A stretch of DNA of 64,000 nt from assembly GCA_904830895.1 (NCBI GenBank), contig LR882958.1, positions 4,483,501-4,547,500 of the forward strand, read 5' to 3'. The translations under genes were made by a program, and so were the position numbers. Shown here piece by piece: positions 55,066-64,000 of the stretch; position 1 is the stretch's first letter; the number at the start of each line of letters is the position of its first letter. The DNA is from Planktothrix rubescens CCAP 1459/22 (GTDB lineage Bacteria; Cyanobacteriota; Cyanobacteriia; Cyanobacteriales; Microcoleaceae). The notes beneath the pieces are model-generated. The model was given only the letters and a program-made list of their open reading frames with translations, was not told the DNA's origin and did not search any database.

Positions 55066-56319
55066 TTAATTCCTTAATTTAGAAGCCTGATTGAGTTGGG
55101 ATAGAGCATGATTTAATTTCTGGTCAATAGCTTCTGGATTGGGATTTAATTCCAGGGCTTGACGATAACAATTAACTGCATCTTCGAGATCGTTACGAGC
55201 ATCTTTGTCTATCGGTTGAACATGGGAACGTTGTTCGAGGGCATCCCCTAAATGCAAATATACGACATCAGATAAGCTCACATCTAAGGCCCGACGATAG
55301 GCTAAAATCGCATCATCCCAGCGTTGGAGTTGGGCCAGGGCAAACCCTAGATGATCTTGCGCTTCTAGGGAATGGGGTTCCAAATCTACGGATTTCCGGT
55401 AAGCCGTGGCCGCCTGTTCCCAACGCTGTAACGTCGATAACGCATCCCCCAAATGTTGATAAATAATCGCTGAAGTCGGTGCGAGATCTAGGGCTTTCTT
55501 GTAAGCTGCGATCGCTTCTTCCCAATGATGAACCAGGGATAGGGTATGTCCCAGGAAATGATAATAAATGGCCGATTTGGGGTCATATTCCGTGGCTTTG
55601 CGGTAGTAAGCGATCGCCTCCTGATATTGACCTTGATCTCGGCAAATCATCCCCAACTGATAGTAACTCCAAGCCGATTTGGGGTTAATCTGAATCACAT
55701 TTTGGTAAGCTGCGATCGCCTCCAGAATTTGATTATTTGCCTTTAACGCTTCGGCCAACTGCTGATGCAGTTCCCCATTATTGGGAGTCAGTGCAACGGC
55801 TTTGTGTAAATAAGCAATCCCTTCAGTTACCCGTCCTTGTTGAGCAAAAGCATGCCACAAATATTGATAACAGGAAGTGGCATCGGGTTCGAGTTCAATT
55901 GCTTTTTCCAGGGAACTAATGGCTTCAGCAAACTGTCCCTGTTGACAGAGCAGTTTCCCTAGACTCTGCTGAAACTCATAAAAATCAGGATTCAGCCCCA
56001 CAGCCCGACGATAGGCCTCCGTTGCTTCCGGGATTCTACCCTGTTGCTCTAGGAGTTCACCTAGGTTATAGTAAGACCAAGCGGAGTTGGGGTTCAGTTC
56101 GCAGGCCTTTTGGTAACTGGCGATCGCCTCCTCAACCTGATCCAGTTGAGCCAGGGTTTCCCCCAAGTTGTGGTGATACCAGGAAAAATTGGGTTTTTCG
56201 GTGATAGCTTGACGGTAGACAACAACCGCCTCTTGAAGTTGGTTCAGTTGCCTTAGTCTGTTAGCTTGGTCAAAATAGTTTGCCGAGATGTGATCATTGT
56301 TGATCAATACACTGTTCAT
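55066..56319 (-). CDS. TPR-repeat protein
   Basis: 417 residues made almost wholly of about ten 34-residue TPR units, e.g. AWSYYNLGELLEQQGRIPEATEAYRRAVGLNP and similar (W/Y...LG...Y..A...P pattern). It has no signal peptide or enzyme domain. It should serve as a protein-binding scaffold. It is divergent across 55 bp from the large TPR-containing gene at 56375, so the two could share regulation and act in one process. Confidence 0.92.
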   Translation of the reverse strand: MNSVLINNDHISANYFDQANRLRQLNQLQEAVVVYRQAITEKPNFSWYHHNLGETLAQLDQVEEAIASYQKACELNPNSAWSYYNLGELLEQQGRIPEATEAYRRAVGLNPDFYEFQQSLGKLLCQQGQFAEAISSLEKAIELEPDATSCYQYLWHAFAQQGRVTEGIAYLHKAVALTPNNGELHQQLAEALKANNQILEAIAAYQNVIQINPKSAWSYYQLGMICRDQGQYQEAIAYYRKATEYDPKSAIYYHFLGHTLSLVHHWEEAIAAYKKALDLAPTSAIIYQHLGDALSTLQRWEQAATAYRKSVDLEPHSLEAQDHLGFALAQLQRWDDAILAYRRALDVSLSDVVYLHLGDALEQRSHVQPIDKDARNDLEDAVNCYRQALELNPNPEAIDQKLNHALSQLNQASKLRN

Positions 56320-56374
56320 GGTAATCTAGTCTTACTTTAATTTTGCTTCTTTATCTAAAATATACCTTGGTTTT

Positions 56375-59300
56375 ATGAATTTCCTAAAAAAAGTTAATCT
56401 TAATAAAAATATAGAAGCATCTGATCGGTTTTGTAAATTTGATTTTGATCCGGTTCCAGAAGTAATAGAAGAACATCTAAAGTTATCAGGTTGGGTGATT
56501 GGAATAGAATCACCTGTAGTTGGTATTGAATTAATTCAAGATGGTCAATTAGTCGAGGAAGCACCTTTAACAATTAATCGCCCTCATGCTGATCAAATTT
56601 ATGAAACTTTTCCGGGTGCTGAACACAGTGGCTTTCTTATTGATCTGGCCTTAGAGAACATCAATTTGAAATCGGGAGAAATTTTGATTCAAGCTGTTTT
56701 TGAGGATTTTAAAAGAATTCCATTGGCTAACCTTAATTTATCTGAAGCTGAAGAAAGTGACCAAGATTTGGCACGAGCGAAAGCAGAACTTCATAACACA
56801 CAAGAGGAATTAGAACGGTTGCAATCTCAGTTTGATGAAGTTTTAGCTGAGTTAGAACAGACTCACTGGCAACTGCATCAAATTCAAACGAAACAATCAG
56901 ATTCAGATGTGATAGTTGATAGTTGCCAACAGGTAATTGAAGTAAATCCAGACGATATACAATCTCATTATAGGTTTTTAGAAGTTCAACCAGAGAACAG
57001 TGATATCTGGTTGCAGTTAGCGAATATCTTGGTCGAACAAAATAGTTTAGAAGATGCGATCGCCGCTTACCGCCGACTGGTAGAACTATCTCCTTGTGAA
57101 GAATATTACCAGCAGTTAGGAGAACTTCTCGTCAAGCAAGAAAAGTGGGACGAAGCTATTATAGTTTATAAGCGTGCCATTGAATTCAATCCAGAATCTT
57201 ATTTGTATTATTATCAACTCGGAGAAGTGATTTATAATCGGGTGATGCAAAACCCGGAATCGTTTTTTGTTGATTATAAAATAGCCGAATTACCCCATAA
57301 AGATTATCAGCTATTTGACCCAGAATTACCAGAGGTCTGTTTCCTCAATGACCACGCCTTTTTGCAAGCTACCGCCCACCTGGATGATGCTACTTATACA
57401 GTCGAATGGTATAGAGTTTATCTGAGACGTTCCCTTTCCGAATCGGAAAAACAAGGGTGCATTAATTGGTTACAAACCCCTGGTCATAGTCGGGAAATGG
57501 GTTTACAAGTATGGCGCAGTTCAGTATCAGAATTTCAAGAAATATTGAGAAAATCAATATTTGTAGTGAGTTTGGAAGAAGTAGTTAGTTGCTATCGCCA
57601 AGCGATTGAATTTAATTCTGAAAAATATGAGTTGTATGATGTTTTAGCTGATACTTTATGCCAACAGGAAAAAAGAGATGAAGCGATTAAATTATATCAC
57701 CAAGCGGGATTAAAAATAGCTGAATTAGGACAAATTAATCAAGGTGTAACTTGTTTTGAAAAGGCAACTAAAATTTATTTTGATCAGGAAAAAACTTACG
57801 ACATAATATGGGAGAGATTAAATCAACCGATAGTGTCAAATATTAATGACTTTGACTATCCATCTGAATTGCAGAAGGAAACTATTGAAAATTACTTTAC
57901 TAGAACTAGCCAATACAAGATTATGAATCTTTGGGATTTAACAGAAACAGATAAAGATTTTCTTAATCAGAAAGGTTTCTTAAAAGCAAACTTAGATATA
58001 ATAGCTCAAGACAGTATCCCGATGGAAGAAATATATATCAATAATTTTGACCCTGATCACGAGTTTAGGTTATCTAATATTTCTCCTAAAAAAGATAATT
58101 ATCAATACAAATTAGTTACACACTTTAATCAGCCTAATGTTTATCAACAAAGCATAGTAGAAACTGGTTATATTTATTCAGTTTGTCCTGTAACTGGTCA
58201 AATTCTTAGATCCAATCAATCTTTTTATGATATAGGTTGGCAATTTGCTGTTAGTTACCGTTTTGTTGGTCGCGAAATTTACTATCTGGTAGTTGGCCAT
58301 TTCTGGGGGCCAAAGACATTTATTTATTTTCCCAGATTAGAACTAATTATTCACTTAAACAATCATTTGAGAGGCTCAGAGGTTGCAATTATAAATAGAT
58401 TAAAAAGTTCTATGGTAAGTCATTATCAACAAGTTATTGGTTATTTGTCAACAGAGGTACCGAAGAAAGTAGCATCTATTTCAGGTTTGTTTAGCAATAT
58501 TGGTCACTATTTTTGGAATGAGGTAACGGGATTACAGTTTTTGTCAGATAATAATCTTTTAGAAAAAATAGATCAGGCACTAATAGAGCCTCAGGAATAT
58601 TTTAATATAGGGGATATTTTTCCTGAAATAGCTGATAAAATTATTAGAGTCAAAGATAAACAAAGTATGTTTAAAACTATTGTTGAAAATAACTGTTGTG
58701 CTGTGCGACTTACCAATGTTTTCGTTAAAGAAAATTTAGCGAATAGAACCTATCAAAGTAGCTATAAGAAATGCAGTCCTCTTTTTATAGAAGGAGTAGA
58801 GCAAGCTAAAAATAAGCACTTTCCTTTATTGTGGGTAGGATTTCGTAGTCATAATAAGATGTGGATATCGCAGGTAGAAGGAATAGCCAATATTATCAAA
58901 AGTTTGTCAGAAGATTTTCCAAATTTAGGAGTAGTTCTTGATGGTTGGTCTCGTACAGAAAGAGAAGATGATTATGGCGAATCGATGATTGCTACAGATA
59001 AAATAACAGAGCAACAAATTTTGGAACTCTTACCTAATAATATTCCAACTTATAGTGCAGTAGGGATTATGACATATGAAAAAGTTATTTGGGCTTGTGC
59101 CATTGATCTCTATTTAATGCCACTTTCATCGGGTGGAACCTTTGTATCTTGGATTGCTAATAAACCCGGATTTATGCACGCTAACCATTCCATAAACAAC
59201 GAACATCTGAGAGAGCAAGTTTCTCAGAGTCGAGAAAACCCTGCTCCCATATCATTTATATCTGTCGATTCAGTATTTGATCAAGAAGCTCCTCCTCATA

Positions 59301-59398
59301 TTATTGCAGTCGCCTGTCAAAATTATGATTTCGATTGGAAAATTGTTTACAATGAAGCTGTGAAAATCATCAATTCGTTGAACCAGAATACAGCTTAA
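56375..59398 (+). CDS. Large TPR protein with DUF4214-like and unknown C-terminal domain
   Basis: 1007 residues. The N-terminal ~120 form a small beta domain (HLKLSGWVIGIESPVVGIEL, GAEHSGFLIDL). A coiled coil follows (~125-170). TPR units span ~190-290. Residues ~310-400 (CFLNDHAFLQATAHLDD, VYLRRSLSESEKQGCINWLQ) resemble DUF4214. More TPR-like helices follow, then a ~480-residue C-terminal domain with GLFSNIGHYFWNEVTG and PLSSGGTFVSWIANKPG, which looks like a distant glycosyltransferase fold. It is a paralogue of the next gene. Neighbours are sugar enzymes, so a polysaccharide or protein-glycosylation role is plausible but unproven. Confidence 0.7.
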   Translation: MNFLKKVNLNKNIEASDRFCKFDFDPVPEVIEEHLKLSGWVIGIESPVVGIELIQDGQLVEEAPLTINRPHADQIYETFPGAEHSGFLIDLALENINLKSGEILIQAVFEDFKRIPLANLNLSEAEESDQDLARAKAELHNTQEELERLQSQFDEVLAELEQTHWQLHQIQTKQSDSDVIVDSCQQVIEVNPDDIQSHYRFLEVQPENSDIWLQLANILVEQNSLEDAIAAYRRLVELSPCEEYYQQLGELLVKQEKWDEAIIVYKRAIEFNPESYLYYYQLGEVIYNRVMQNPESFFVDYKIAELPHKDYQLFDPELPEVCFLNDHAFLQATAHLDDATYTVEWYRVYLRRSLSESEKQGCINWLQTPGHSREMGLQVWRSSVSEFQEILRKSIFVVSLEEVVSCYRQAIEFNSEKYELYDVLADTLCQQEKRDEAIKLYHQAGLKIAELGQINQGVTCFEKATKIYFDQEKTYDIIWERLNQPIVSNINDFDYPSELQKETIENYFTRTSQYKIMNLWDLTETDKDFLNQKGFLKANLDIIAQDSIPMEEIYINNFDPDHEFRLSNISPKKDNYQYKLVTHFNQPNVYQQSIVETGYIYSVCPVTGQILRSNQSFYDIGWQFAVSYRFVGREIYYLVVGHFWGPKTFIYFPRLELIIHLNNHLRGSEVAIINRLKSSMVSHYQQVIGYLSTEVPKKVASISGLFSNIGHYFWNEVTGLQFLSDNNLLEKIDQALIEPQEYFNIGDIFPEIADKIIRVKDKQSMFKTIVENNCCAVRLTNVFVKENLANRTYQSSYKKCSPLFIEGVEQAKNKHFPLLWVGFRSHNKMWISQVEGIANIIKSLSEDFPNLGVVLDGWSRTEREDDYGESMIATDKITEQQILELLPNNIPTYSAVGIMTYEKVIWACAIDLYLMPLSSGGTFVSWIANKPGFMHANHSINNEHLREQVSQSRENPAPISFISVDSVFDQEAPPHIIAVACQNYDFDWKIVYNEAVKIINSLNQNTA

Positions 59399-59505
59399 TT
59401 GTTCGTGGGAAGTTAAGAAAAAAAATACACCGCTTTCCTTACAATACCCAAAAATAACTTCTCACAGCAATTTATATCCTGTGTCGGAAAATTCAACTCC
59501 TAAAA

Positions 59506-61923
59506 ATGGTTATGCACCAAAAAGCGAAAGTTAATATGAACTCAGAAATTATTGTAACAGAAGTCAAAAAGGCAAACCAACTGAAACAAGAAGGCAAACT
59601 AGAGGATGCGATCACTGTCTATCGTGGGTTGACTGAAAAACTCTACCGGGAGTTAGGAAAACTCCTATCACAACAAAAAAATTGGGATGAGGCGATTGCC
59701 ACATACCGTCGTGCTTTAGAATTAAATCCTGAAGACTATGAATGTCACTATCAGCTAGGGGAAGCTATCTATCAGAGGGTAATGGAGAACCCAGAAACCT
59801 TTTTTTCCAAATATAACTTGGCTGAAGTTACCCATAAAGACTACCAAATATTTGACCCAGAATTACCAGAGATTTGTTTCCTCAATGACCAAGCTTTTTT
59901 GCAAGCTACTGCCCATCTGGATGATGCTACTTATACCATCGAATGGTATAAAGTTTATCTGAGACGTTCTCTTTCTGAAGCAGAAAAACAAGCTTGTATT
60001 AATTGGCTACAAACTCCGGGGCATAGTCGGGAACTGGGGATACAAGTTTGGCGGGAGGGTTTGGCAGAATTTCAGACGTTGTTGAAATGTTCCTACATGA
60101 CTGTTGGTTTAGAAGAGGCTATCAATTGTTATCGTAGTGCAATTGAATTATACCCCTATCATCACCCCTTCTACAAGGGTTTAGTAGAATCTTTAACAAA
60201 ACAAGGAAAACGTGAGGAAGCCATCAGTATTTATCATCAACTAGGTCTTTATTTGGCAGAAGCCGACCGCATGGATGAGGCCATAGCTTGTTTCCAAAAT
60301 ATTCCCAATATTCTATTAAGTAACGATCAAAAAACATACGATTTAATATGGGATGAACTAAATGAATTAAGACCGATTAATACAGTAGTAAATCTCTATT
60401 ACCCATCTGAAATTAGTCTAAATGCAGCATACGAATATTTTGCCAATAGCATTCAATATACAGTTGTTAATCTTTGGAGTCTAAATGATTCAGATCGCTT
60501 GCTTTTAGAAAATCTAGGTTTATCTATAGAGAATTTAGGCTTGATCAAGCAAGACAATATTACTTTGGAGGAAATCTATATCAATAGTTTTGATGATCGC
60601 CAAGGGTTTCAGCTTTCAAGAAAGGTAAAAAGACATCCAAAAATGTCTCGCTATTATCAGTGGGACAAAGCTATTAATCTACAGCAAAGTATAGTAGAAA
60701 CAGGTTTTGTATATTCAGTCTGCCCTTTCACTGGTAAAATTCTGCGTTCAAACCAGTCATTTTATGTTGAGCCATTTATATTATATCGTTTTGTTGGCAA
60801 GGAAGTATTTTATTTAATGTATGGTGACTGGATGGGAAGTAAGCAGTGTATTTATTTGCCTAGCCAAGAACTCATTATTGCTTTGGATCAATTTCCCACG
60901 ACTAACTTCATAGGTTTGATTAATATGTTCAAAACTTATTCTATTAGTAATTGGCAAAAAATTAAATCTTATATCTCTCCAAAGAAAAAAAAGATTTGTG
61001 CTGTTGTAGGTATATTTAATGTGGGACATTATGTATGGAATGAATTGTCCGGCATATACTATTTGGAGAAAAATGAAACTATTAATAATATTGATAATTT
61101 TTTGGTTAGTTGCTATGAACATATTATGATTGACGATATTTTCCCAAGCATACCGTCGGGGAAAATCATCCGACTAAATAGTGGTAATGAGGTTATTTTT
61201 CAAAATATTATAGAAAATAATTTATTTGCAGTGCGACTGATAGACACTTTTATAGAAGAAGAACTAGCCAAGCAGATATATCAAACTTCGCTTAGAAAAT
61301 GCACCCAAAAATTTTTGGAACAAGTAGAAATTGCCAAAAATCACTTTCCTTTACTTTGGATTACACTTAGGAACTATAAAAGAACTTGGTCTTCCCAAAT
61401 AGAAGGTACAGCCAACATTATTAAAAGCCTGCATACACATTTTCCTAACTTAGCTGTTGTATTTGATGGTTGGTCTGTACCTGAAAGAGATAAAGAGGAT
61501 GCCTCAAATCAGACCCATATCAAGGCATTAGAGAAAGACTGTTTACAACCTATTCTCAATCTCCTTCCGCCTGAAATTACAACTTACAGCACCATTGGTC
61601 ATCCCATTTATGAAACCATTGTCTGGGCTGAAGCCATTGATCTTTATTCTGTACCGCTTGGAACAGGAATGACTTTTGTAACCTGGATAGCGAGCAAGCC
61701 AGGGGTAGGTCATGGAACCAAGGACTACTATGGTCCAGTTGAAGACTCATTTTCTCCTCTTTATCGAGAAAATGCTGTACCACCAGTGTTAATATCTAAA
61801 GAATATATCACTGAGGATAATAAGAATAACCCTGATCCCATGACTCGCAATTATGATTGCGATTGGCAAGTGATTTACAATGAACTGATGCAAATCTTAC
61901 AAAACTTGCCAAAACGAGTCTAA
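59506..61923 (+). CDS. Tandem paralogue of the large TPR/C-terminal-domain protein
   Basis: 805 residues with ATG at 59506 (59536 possible). It repeats the architecture of the upstream gene without the N-terminal beta domain and coiled coil: short TPRs (~20-95), the DUF4214-like CFLNDQAFLQATAHLDD and VYLRRSLSEAEKQACINWLQ (~120-200), then the long C-terminal domain with GIFNVGHYVWNELSG and PLGTGMTFVTWIASKPG. The TPR array looks shortened (YRGLTEKLYRELG), as after recombination between repeats. It is conserved with but clearly diverged from its partner, so the duplication is old. Convergent with the CmcI-like gene. Confidence 0.7.
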   Translation: MVMHQKAKVNMNSEIIVTEVKKANQLKQEGKLEDAITVYRGLTEKLYRELGKLLSQQKNWDEAIATYRRALELNPEDYECHYQLGEAIYQRVMENPETFFSKYNLAEVTHKDYQIFDPELPEICFLNDQAFLQATAHLDDATYTIEWYKVYLRRSLSEAEKQACINWLQTPGHSRELGIQVWREGLAEFQTLLKCSYMTVGLEEAINCYRSAIELYPYHHPFYKGLVESLTKQGKREEAISIYHQLGLYLAEADRMDEAIACFQNIPNILLSNDQKTYDLIWDELNELRPINTVVNLYYPSEISLNAAYEYFANSIQYTVVNLWSLNDSDRLLLENLGLSIENLGLIKQDNITLEEIYINSFDDRQGFQLSRKVKRHPKMSRYYQWDKAINLQQSIVETGFVYSVCPFTGKILRSNQSFYVEPFILYRFVGKEVFYLMYGDWMGSKQCIYLPSQELIIALDQFPTTNFIGLINMFKTYSISNWQKIKSYISPKKKKICAVVGIFNVGHYVWNELSGIYYLEKNETINNIDNFLVSCYEHIMIDDIFPSIPSGKIIRLNSGNEVIFQNIIENNLFAVRLIDTFIEEELAKQIYQTSLRKCTQKFLEQVEIAKNHFPLLWITLRNYKRTWSSQIEGTANIIKSLHTHFPNLAVVFDGWSVPERDKEDASNQTHIKALEKDCLQPILNLLPPEITTYSTIGHPIYETIVWAEAIDLYSVPLGTGMTFVTWIASKPGVGHGTKDYYGPVEDSFSPLYRENAVPPVLISKEYITEDNKNNPDPMTRNYDCDWQVIYNELMQILQNLPKRV

Positions 61924-61929
61924 CTTTTG

Positions 61930-62694
61930 TTATTTTCGCTTTAACCACGCCCCAGGCCAATGAGTCACATTCTCCGTCAAATCGCTTTCACTAAACGGCC
62001 ATTTTGGCTGCTCCAACACAAACTCAGGATGCTTTTCTGCAAACTCAGCCGCCGCCGCCGTAGGATGATCCCACTTCCACTCAGGATTACCGCGTGGAAC
62101 ATCATCCAAATCCTTCATAATCCCATCAGTGGCAATTATATAAGAGCAGGGTGTCACAAAGCTGCAATAAGCCTCTAACTCGTCAGCAACGTGCTGTTTT
62201 GTGTGACAGGAATCAAGAGAAACTAATACCGTTTCCCCTGGTTTGACTAAATTTTTTACTTGATTGACAATTTGAGTATCTGTAGAACCACCTTCAATCA
62301 AAGTAATTAAAGGAAATAACTCATGTTCTTCGATCGCCTTACGGTTATGCGGTCTAATTTCAATATCAACACCAATCACTCGGCCTTTACCCATAGCTTT
62401 AAACAGACTAGCATAATAAATCAAAGAACCACCATGAGCTATACCTGTTTCAATAATTACATCGGGTTTTACCTGATAGATAACTTCTTGTATCCTAATC
62501 ATATCTTCAGGTAACTGAATAATCGGTCGTCCCATCCAAGTAAAGTTATAGGTATATTTTTGGTTCCAACCTAATACTACCCATTGCTGAGAAATTAGTT
62601 CAAAAGCTTCCTTGGAGTAAAGGGGAATAGTTTTTTGTTGTCCTTCTACTTCTTGAACTAAGTTTTGATTGTCTGTATCAATTGTTAATTTCAT
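61930..62694 (-). CDS. CmcI/cephalosporin-hydroxylase-family methyltransferase-like protein
   Basis: 254 residues with a SAM-type Rossmann core: VIIETGIAHGGSLIYYASLF (motif I), IGVDIEIRPHN, LVSLDSCHTKQHV and the late HPTAAAAEF. The family includes CmcI and rhamnosyl O-methyltransferases, so a sugar O-methyltransferase is the likely role, not antibiotic hydroxylation. One base separates its start from the epimerase stop, placing it in the RmlC-epimerase-CmcI operon read toward the window centre. Confidence 0.88.
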   Translation of the reverse strand: MKLTIDTDNQNLVQEVEGQQKTIPLYSKEAFELISQQWVVLGWNQKYTYNFTWMGRPIIQLPEDMIRIQEVIYQVKPDVIIETGIAHGGSLIYYASLFKAMGKGRVIGVDIEIRPHNRKAIEEHELFPLITLIEGGSTDTQIVNQVKNLVKPGETVLVSLDSCHTKQHVADELEAYCSFVTPCSYIIATDGIMKDLDDVPRGNPEWKWDHPTAAAAEFAEKHPEFVLEQPKWPFSESDLTENVTHWPGAWLKRK

Positions 62695-62695
62695 G

Positions 62696-63616
62696 CTAAT
62701 TCCTCAAGTTTAATTGTTTTTCCCACCAGATTATAGTCTGTTCTAATCCAGTATCTAAGTCAAATTTTGGAAACCACCGTACCTCTTGGGATAAACGAGT
62801 TACATCGGCTACCAATAAGGGTGTATCATTAGTAGCTTCTGGTATAGCACCCAACTGAATTAAGTTTGATCGTTTTATTTGCTCCCCAATTTTATAGACT
62901 ATATCTTTAATTGCTATTGGTTGACCCGAACCAATATTAACAGGGCCAGTAACATCACTTTCTAAAAGAGCAACAAAAGCATCAGCAACATCCTGTGCAT
63001 ACAGGAAGTCTCGCATTTGCCGACCATGAGAACAACGTGCAGGTTCACCTTTTAATAGAGAGCAGATCACAGAAGCAACTAGGCGATCAACATACTCATA
63101 AGGCCCATAGGGCAAAAAAATTCGGCCCCAAGCACTACTGAGATTAGTTAACTTAGCATAAGATTGTAACATTTCCTGCATAGCATTTTTACAAATACCA
63201 TAAGGAGAAGATGGATTTTTGGGGGTAAGAAATTCTGAACAATAGCCATAATTCCAATCATACTCAGCACAAGTACCAGACATAACGACTCGCTGACCAC
63301 CTTGGGCTTGAAATTGTTTCAGCATTGCTAAACTAGCTTGTACCCACAAAAAGTTATCTTCTGCTTGCCAATATTTACCCGGCATACTATAACACCAAGC
63401 AAAATGTAAAAAATGAGTTGGTTTTATTTGTTCAAATAGTTGTTTAATTTGGTTAATATCTAATAAATTAGCTAAATGCCAGTGACAATTCTTGAGATTG
63501 ATATCAGGTGCATTCTCGGAAACAATGGCATGGATTTCAAAATTGCGATCGCGCAAATTTTTCAGAGTATGTCTACCAATAAACCCCTTAGCACCTGTAA
63601 CAACTACTTTTTTCAT
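62696..63616 (-). CDS. NAD-dependent sugar epimerase/dehydratase (extended SDR)
   Basis: 306 residues. The N-terminal VVTGAKGFIGRHTL is the NAD-binding GxxGxxG. The active-site YxxxK is in SPYGICKNAM, with the Ser/Thr site VMSGTCAEYDW before it and the typical CSHGRQMRDFLYAQDVADAF and GPVNIGSGQPI. It acts on a nucleotide-activated sugar, probably making a 6-deoxy or related sugar. It overlaps the RmlC-like gene by 4 bp (ATGA), so it is an operon member. Confidence 0.92.
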   Translation of the reverse strand: MKKVVVTGAKGFIGRHTLKNLRDRNFEIHAIVSENAPDINLKNCHWHLANLLDINQIKQLFEQIKPTHFLHFAWCYSMPGKYWQAEDNFLWVQASLAMLKQFQAQGGQRVVMSGTCAEYDWNYGYCSEFLTPKNPSSPYGICKNAMQEMLQSYAKLTNLSSAWGRIFLPYGPYEYVDRLVASVICSLLKGEPARCSHGRQMRDFLYAQDVADAFVALLESDVTGPVNIGSGQPIAIKDIVYKIGEQIKRSNLIQLGAIPEATNDTPLLVADVTRLSQEVRWFPKFDLDTGLEQTIIWWEKQLNLRN

Positions 63617-64000
63617 AAGGTAAAGTTTGGGTAACTTTTATCTTTTTCAGAAATGATCATTGGTGATGTCTCAGGCCAAATAATCCTAAATATTGGATCA
63701 TCCCATCTTACTCCAGTAGCTGACTCAGAATGATAGAACTCTGACATCTGATAAAAAACCTCGGTATTGTCCACCAAAGTCTGAAACCCATGAGCCATGC
63801 CTTCAGGAATATAAAGCATTTTCCGATTTTCAGCAGTTAGCTTAACAGCTACCCACTGCTTAAAGGTTGGTGACTCAGGACGCAAATCAATAATGACATC
63901 ATAGATCGCACCCATTGTACACCTAACTAGCTTTGCTTCTTCATGGGGTTTAGCTTGATAGTGCATCCCCCGCAAAGTTCCTTTTTTAAGATTAAAAGAA
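63613..64000 (-). CDS. dTDP-4-dehydrorhamnose 3,5-epimerase family protein, N-terminus outside window
   Basis: The frame is open to the window edge, reading SFNLKKGTLRGMHYQAKPHEEAKLVRCTMGAI; the internal TTG at 63975 is not the start. This is the RmlC cupin core: LRGMHYQ with the catalytic His, YDVIIDLRPESPTFKQW, and LYIPEGMAHGFQTL. About 130 C-terminal residues are seen. It converts the keto-sugar of dTDP-rhamnose or a related deoxysugar. It is the first visible gene of the epimerase operon, coupled by ATGA to the SDR gene. Confidence 0.9.
   Translation of the reverse strand, partial: SFNLKKGTLRGMHYQAKPHEEAKLVRCTMGAIYDVIIDLRPESPTFKQWVAVKLTAENRKMLYIPEGMAHGFQTLVDNTEVFYQMSEFYHSESATGVRWDDPIFRIIWPETSPMIISEKDKSYPNFTL

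Overview
The window is a 64 kb chromosomal segment of a cyanobacterium. Direct evidence is a psbA gene for photosystem II D1, nblA for phycobilisome degradation, an N-terminal dnaE gene ending in the N-half of the split DnaE intein, many cyanobacteria-only families (DUF1830, DUF3143, DUF6761, DUF1802) and frequent HIP1 octamers (GCGATCGC). The AT-rich base composition, many Uma2 genes and repeats, and the extra DnaE intein suggest a filamentous Oscillatoriales-type genome such as Planktothrix or a relative. That last step is inference from memory, not a search result.

Layout. 1-2.4 kb: two FHA-domain genes, one fused to a FAD/NAD(P)-binding oxidoreductase-like region. 2.8-4.9 kb (minus): rseP-nth-rpsN operon. 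5.1-12.3 kb (plus): gcvT, rimK, a Uma2-family gene with a heptad tail, a small coiled-coil protein, an ABC1/UbiB kinase, a PP2C phosphatase and anmK. 12.3-13.65 kb: an IS200/IS605-type tnpB-only element with matching end hairpins, whose right end supplies the last codons of anmK. 13.7-17.7 kb: a conserved hypothetical, nblA with an NtcA-type site upstream, three small membrane or DNA-binding proteins and an M32 carboxypeptidase. 17.9-22.1 kb: a three-gene cassette (winged-helix protein, AAA ATPase, DUF1802/PD-(D/E)XK nuclease), the best candidate here for an undescribed system. 22.4-28.9 kb: SGNH-like lipoprotein, Uma2, nadK, psbA, HIT protein and a D-Ala-D-Ala carboxypeptidase. 28.9-30.6 kb: a structured repeat, a GIY-YIG protein and a DNA methyltransferase broken by one TAG codon. 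30.8-34.2 kb: dnaE-N with two inteins. 34.2-37.5 kb: menD and a membrane protein. 37.5-39.3 kb: a coupled ATPase/TOPRIM-like pair, the second gene broken by one TAA codon. 39.4-53.9 kb: mostly housekeeping genes (yebC, aspartyl protease, subtilase, bolA, grxD, OmpR-type regulator, radical SAM, lysA, cdaA, uppS, J-domain protein). 54.1-64 kb: pentapeptide and TPR proteins, two large tandem paralogues, and a sugar-modification operon (RmlC-like, SDR epimerase, CmcI-like) that runs off the window.

How the parts relate. Most genes are core metabolism and envelope biology: peptidoglycan (anmK, carboxypeptidase, lysA, uppS), c-di-AMP signalling (cdaA), iron-sulfur handling (bolA/grxD) and photosynthesis (psbA, nblA, menD). 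Between them lie three loci with nuclease, ATPase or methylase content typical of genome-defence modules. One looks intact and two each carry a single nonsense codon. Mobile or repetitive DNA (tnpB element, G/C-rich palindromes, hairpin-rich repeats, 7-bp tandem repeats) is scattered between genes, and one palindrome has entered the tnpB reading frame without breaking it.
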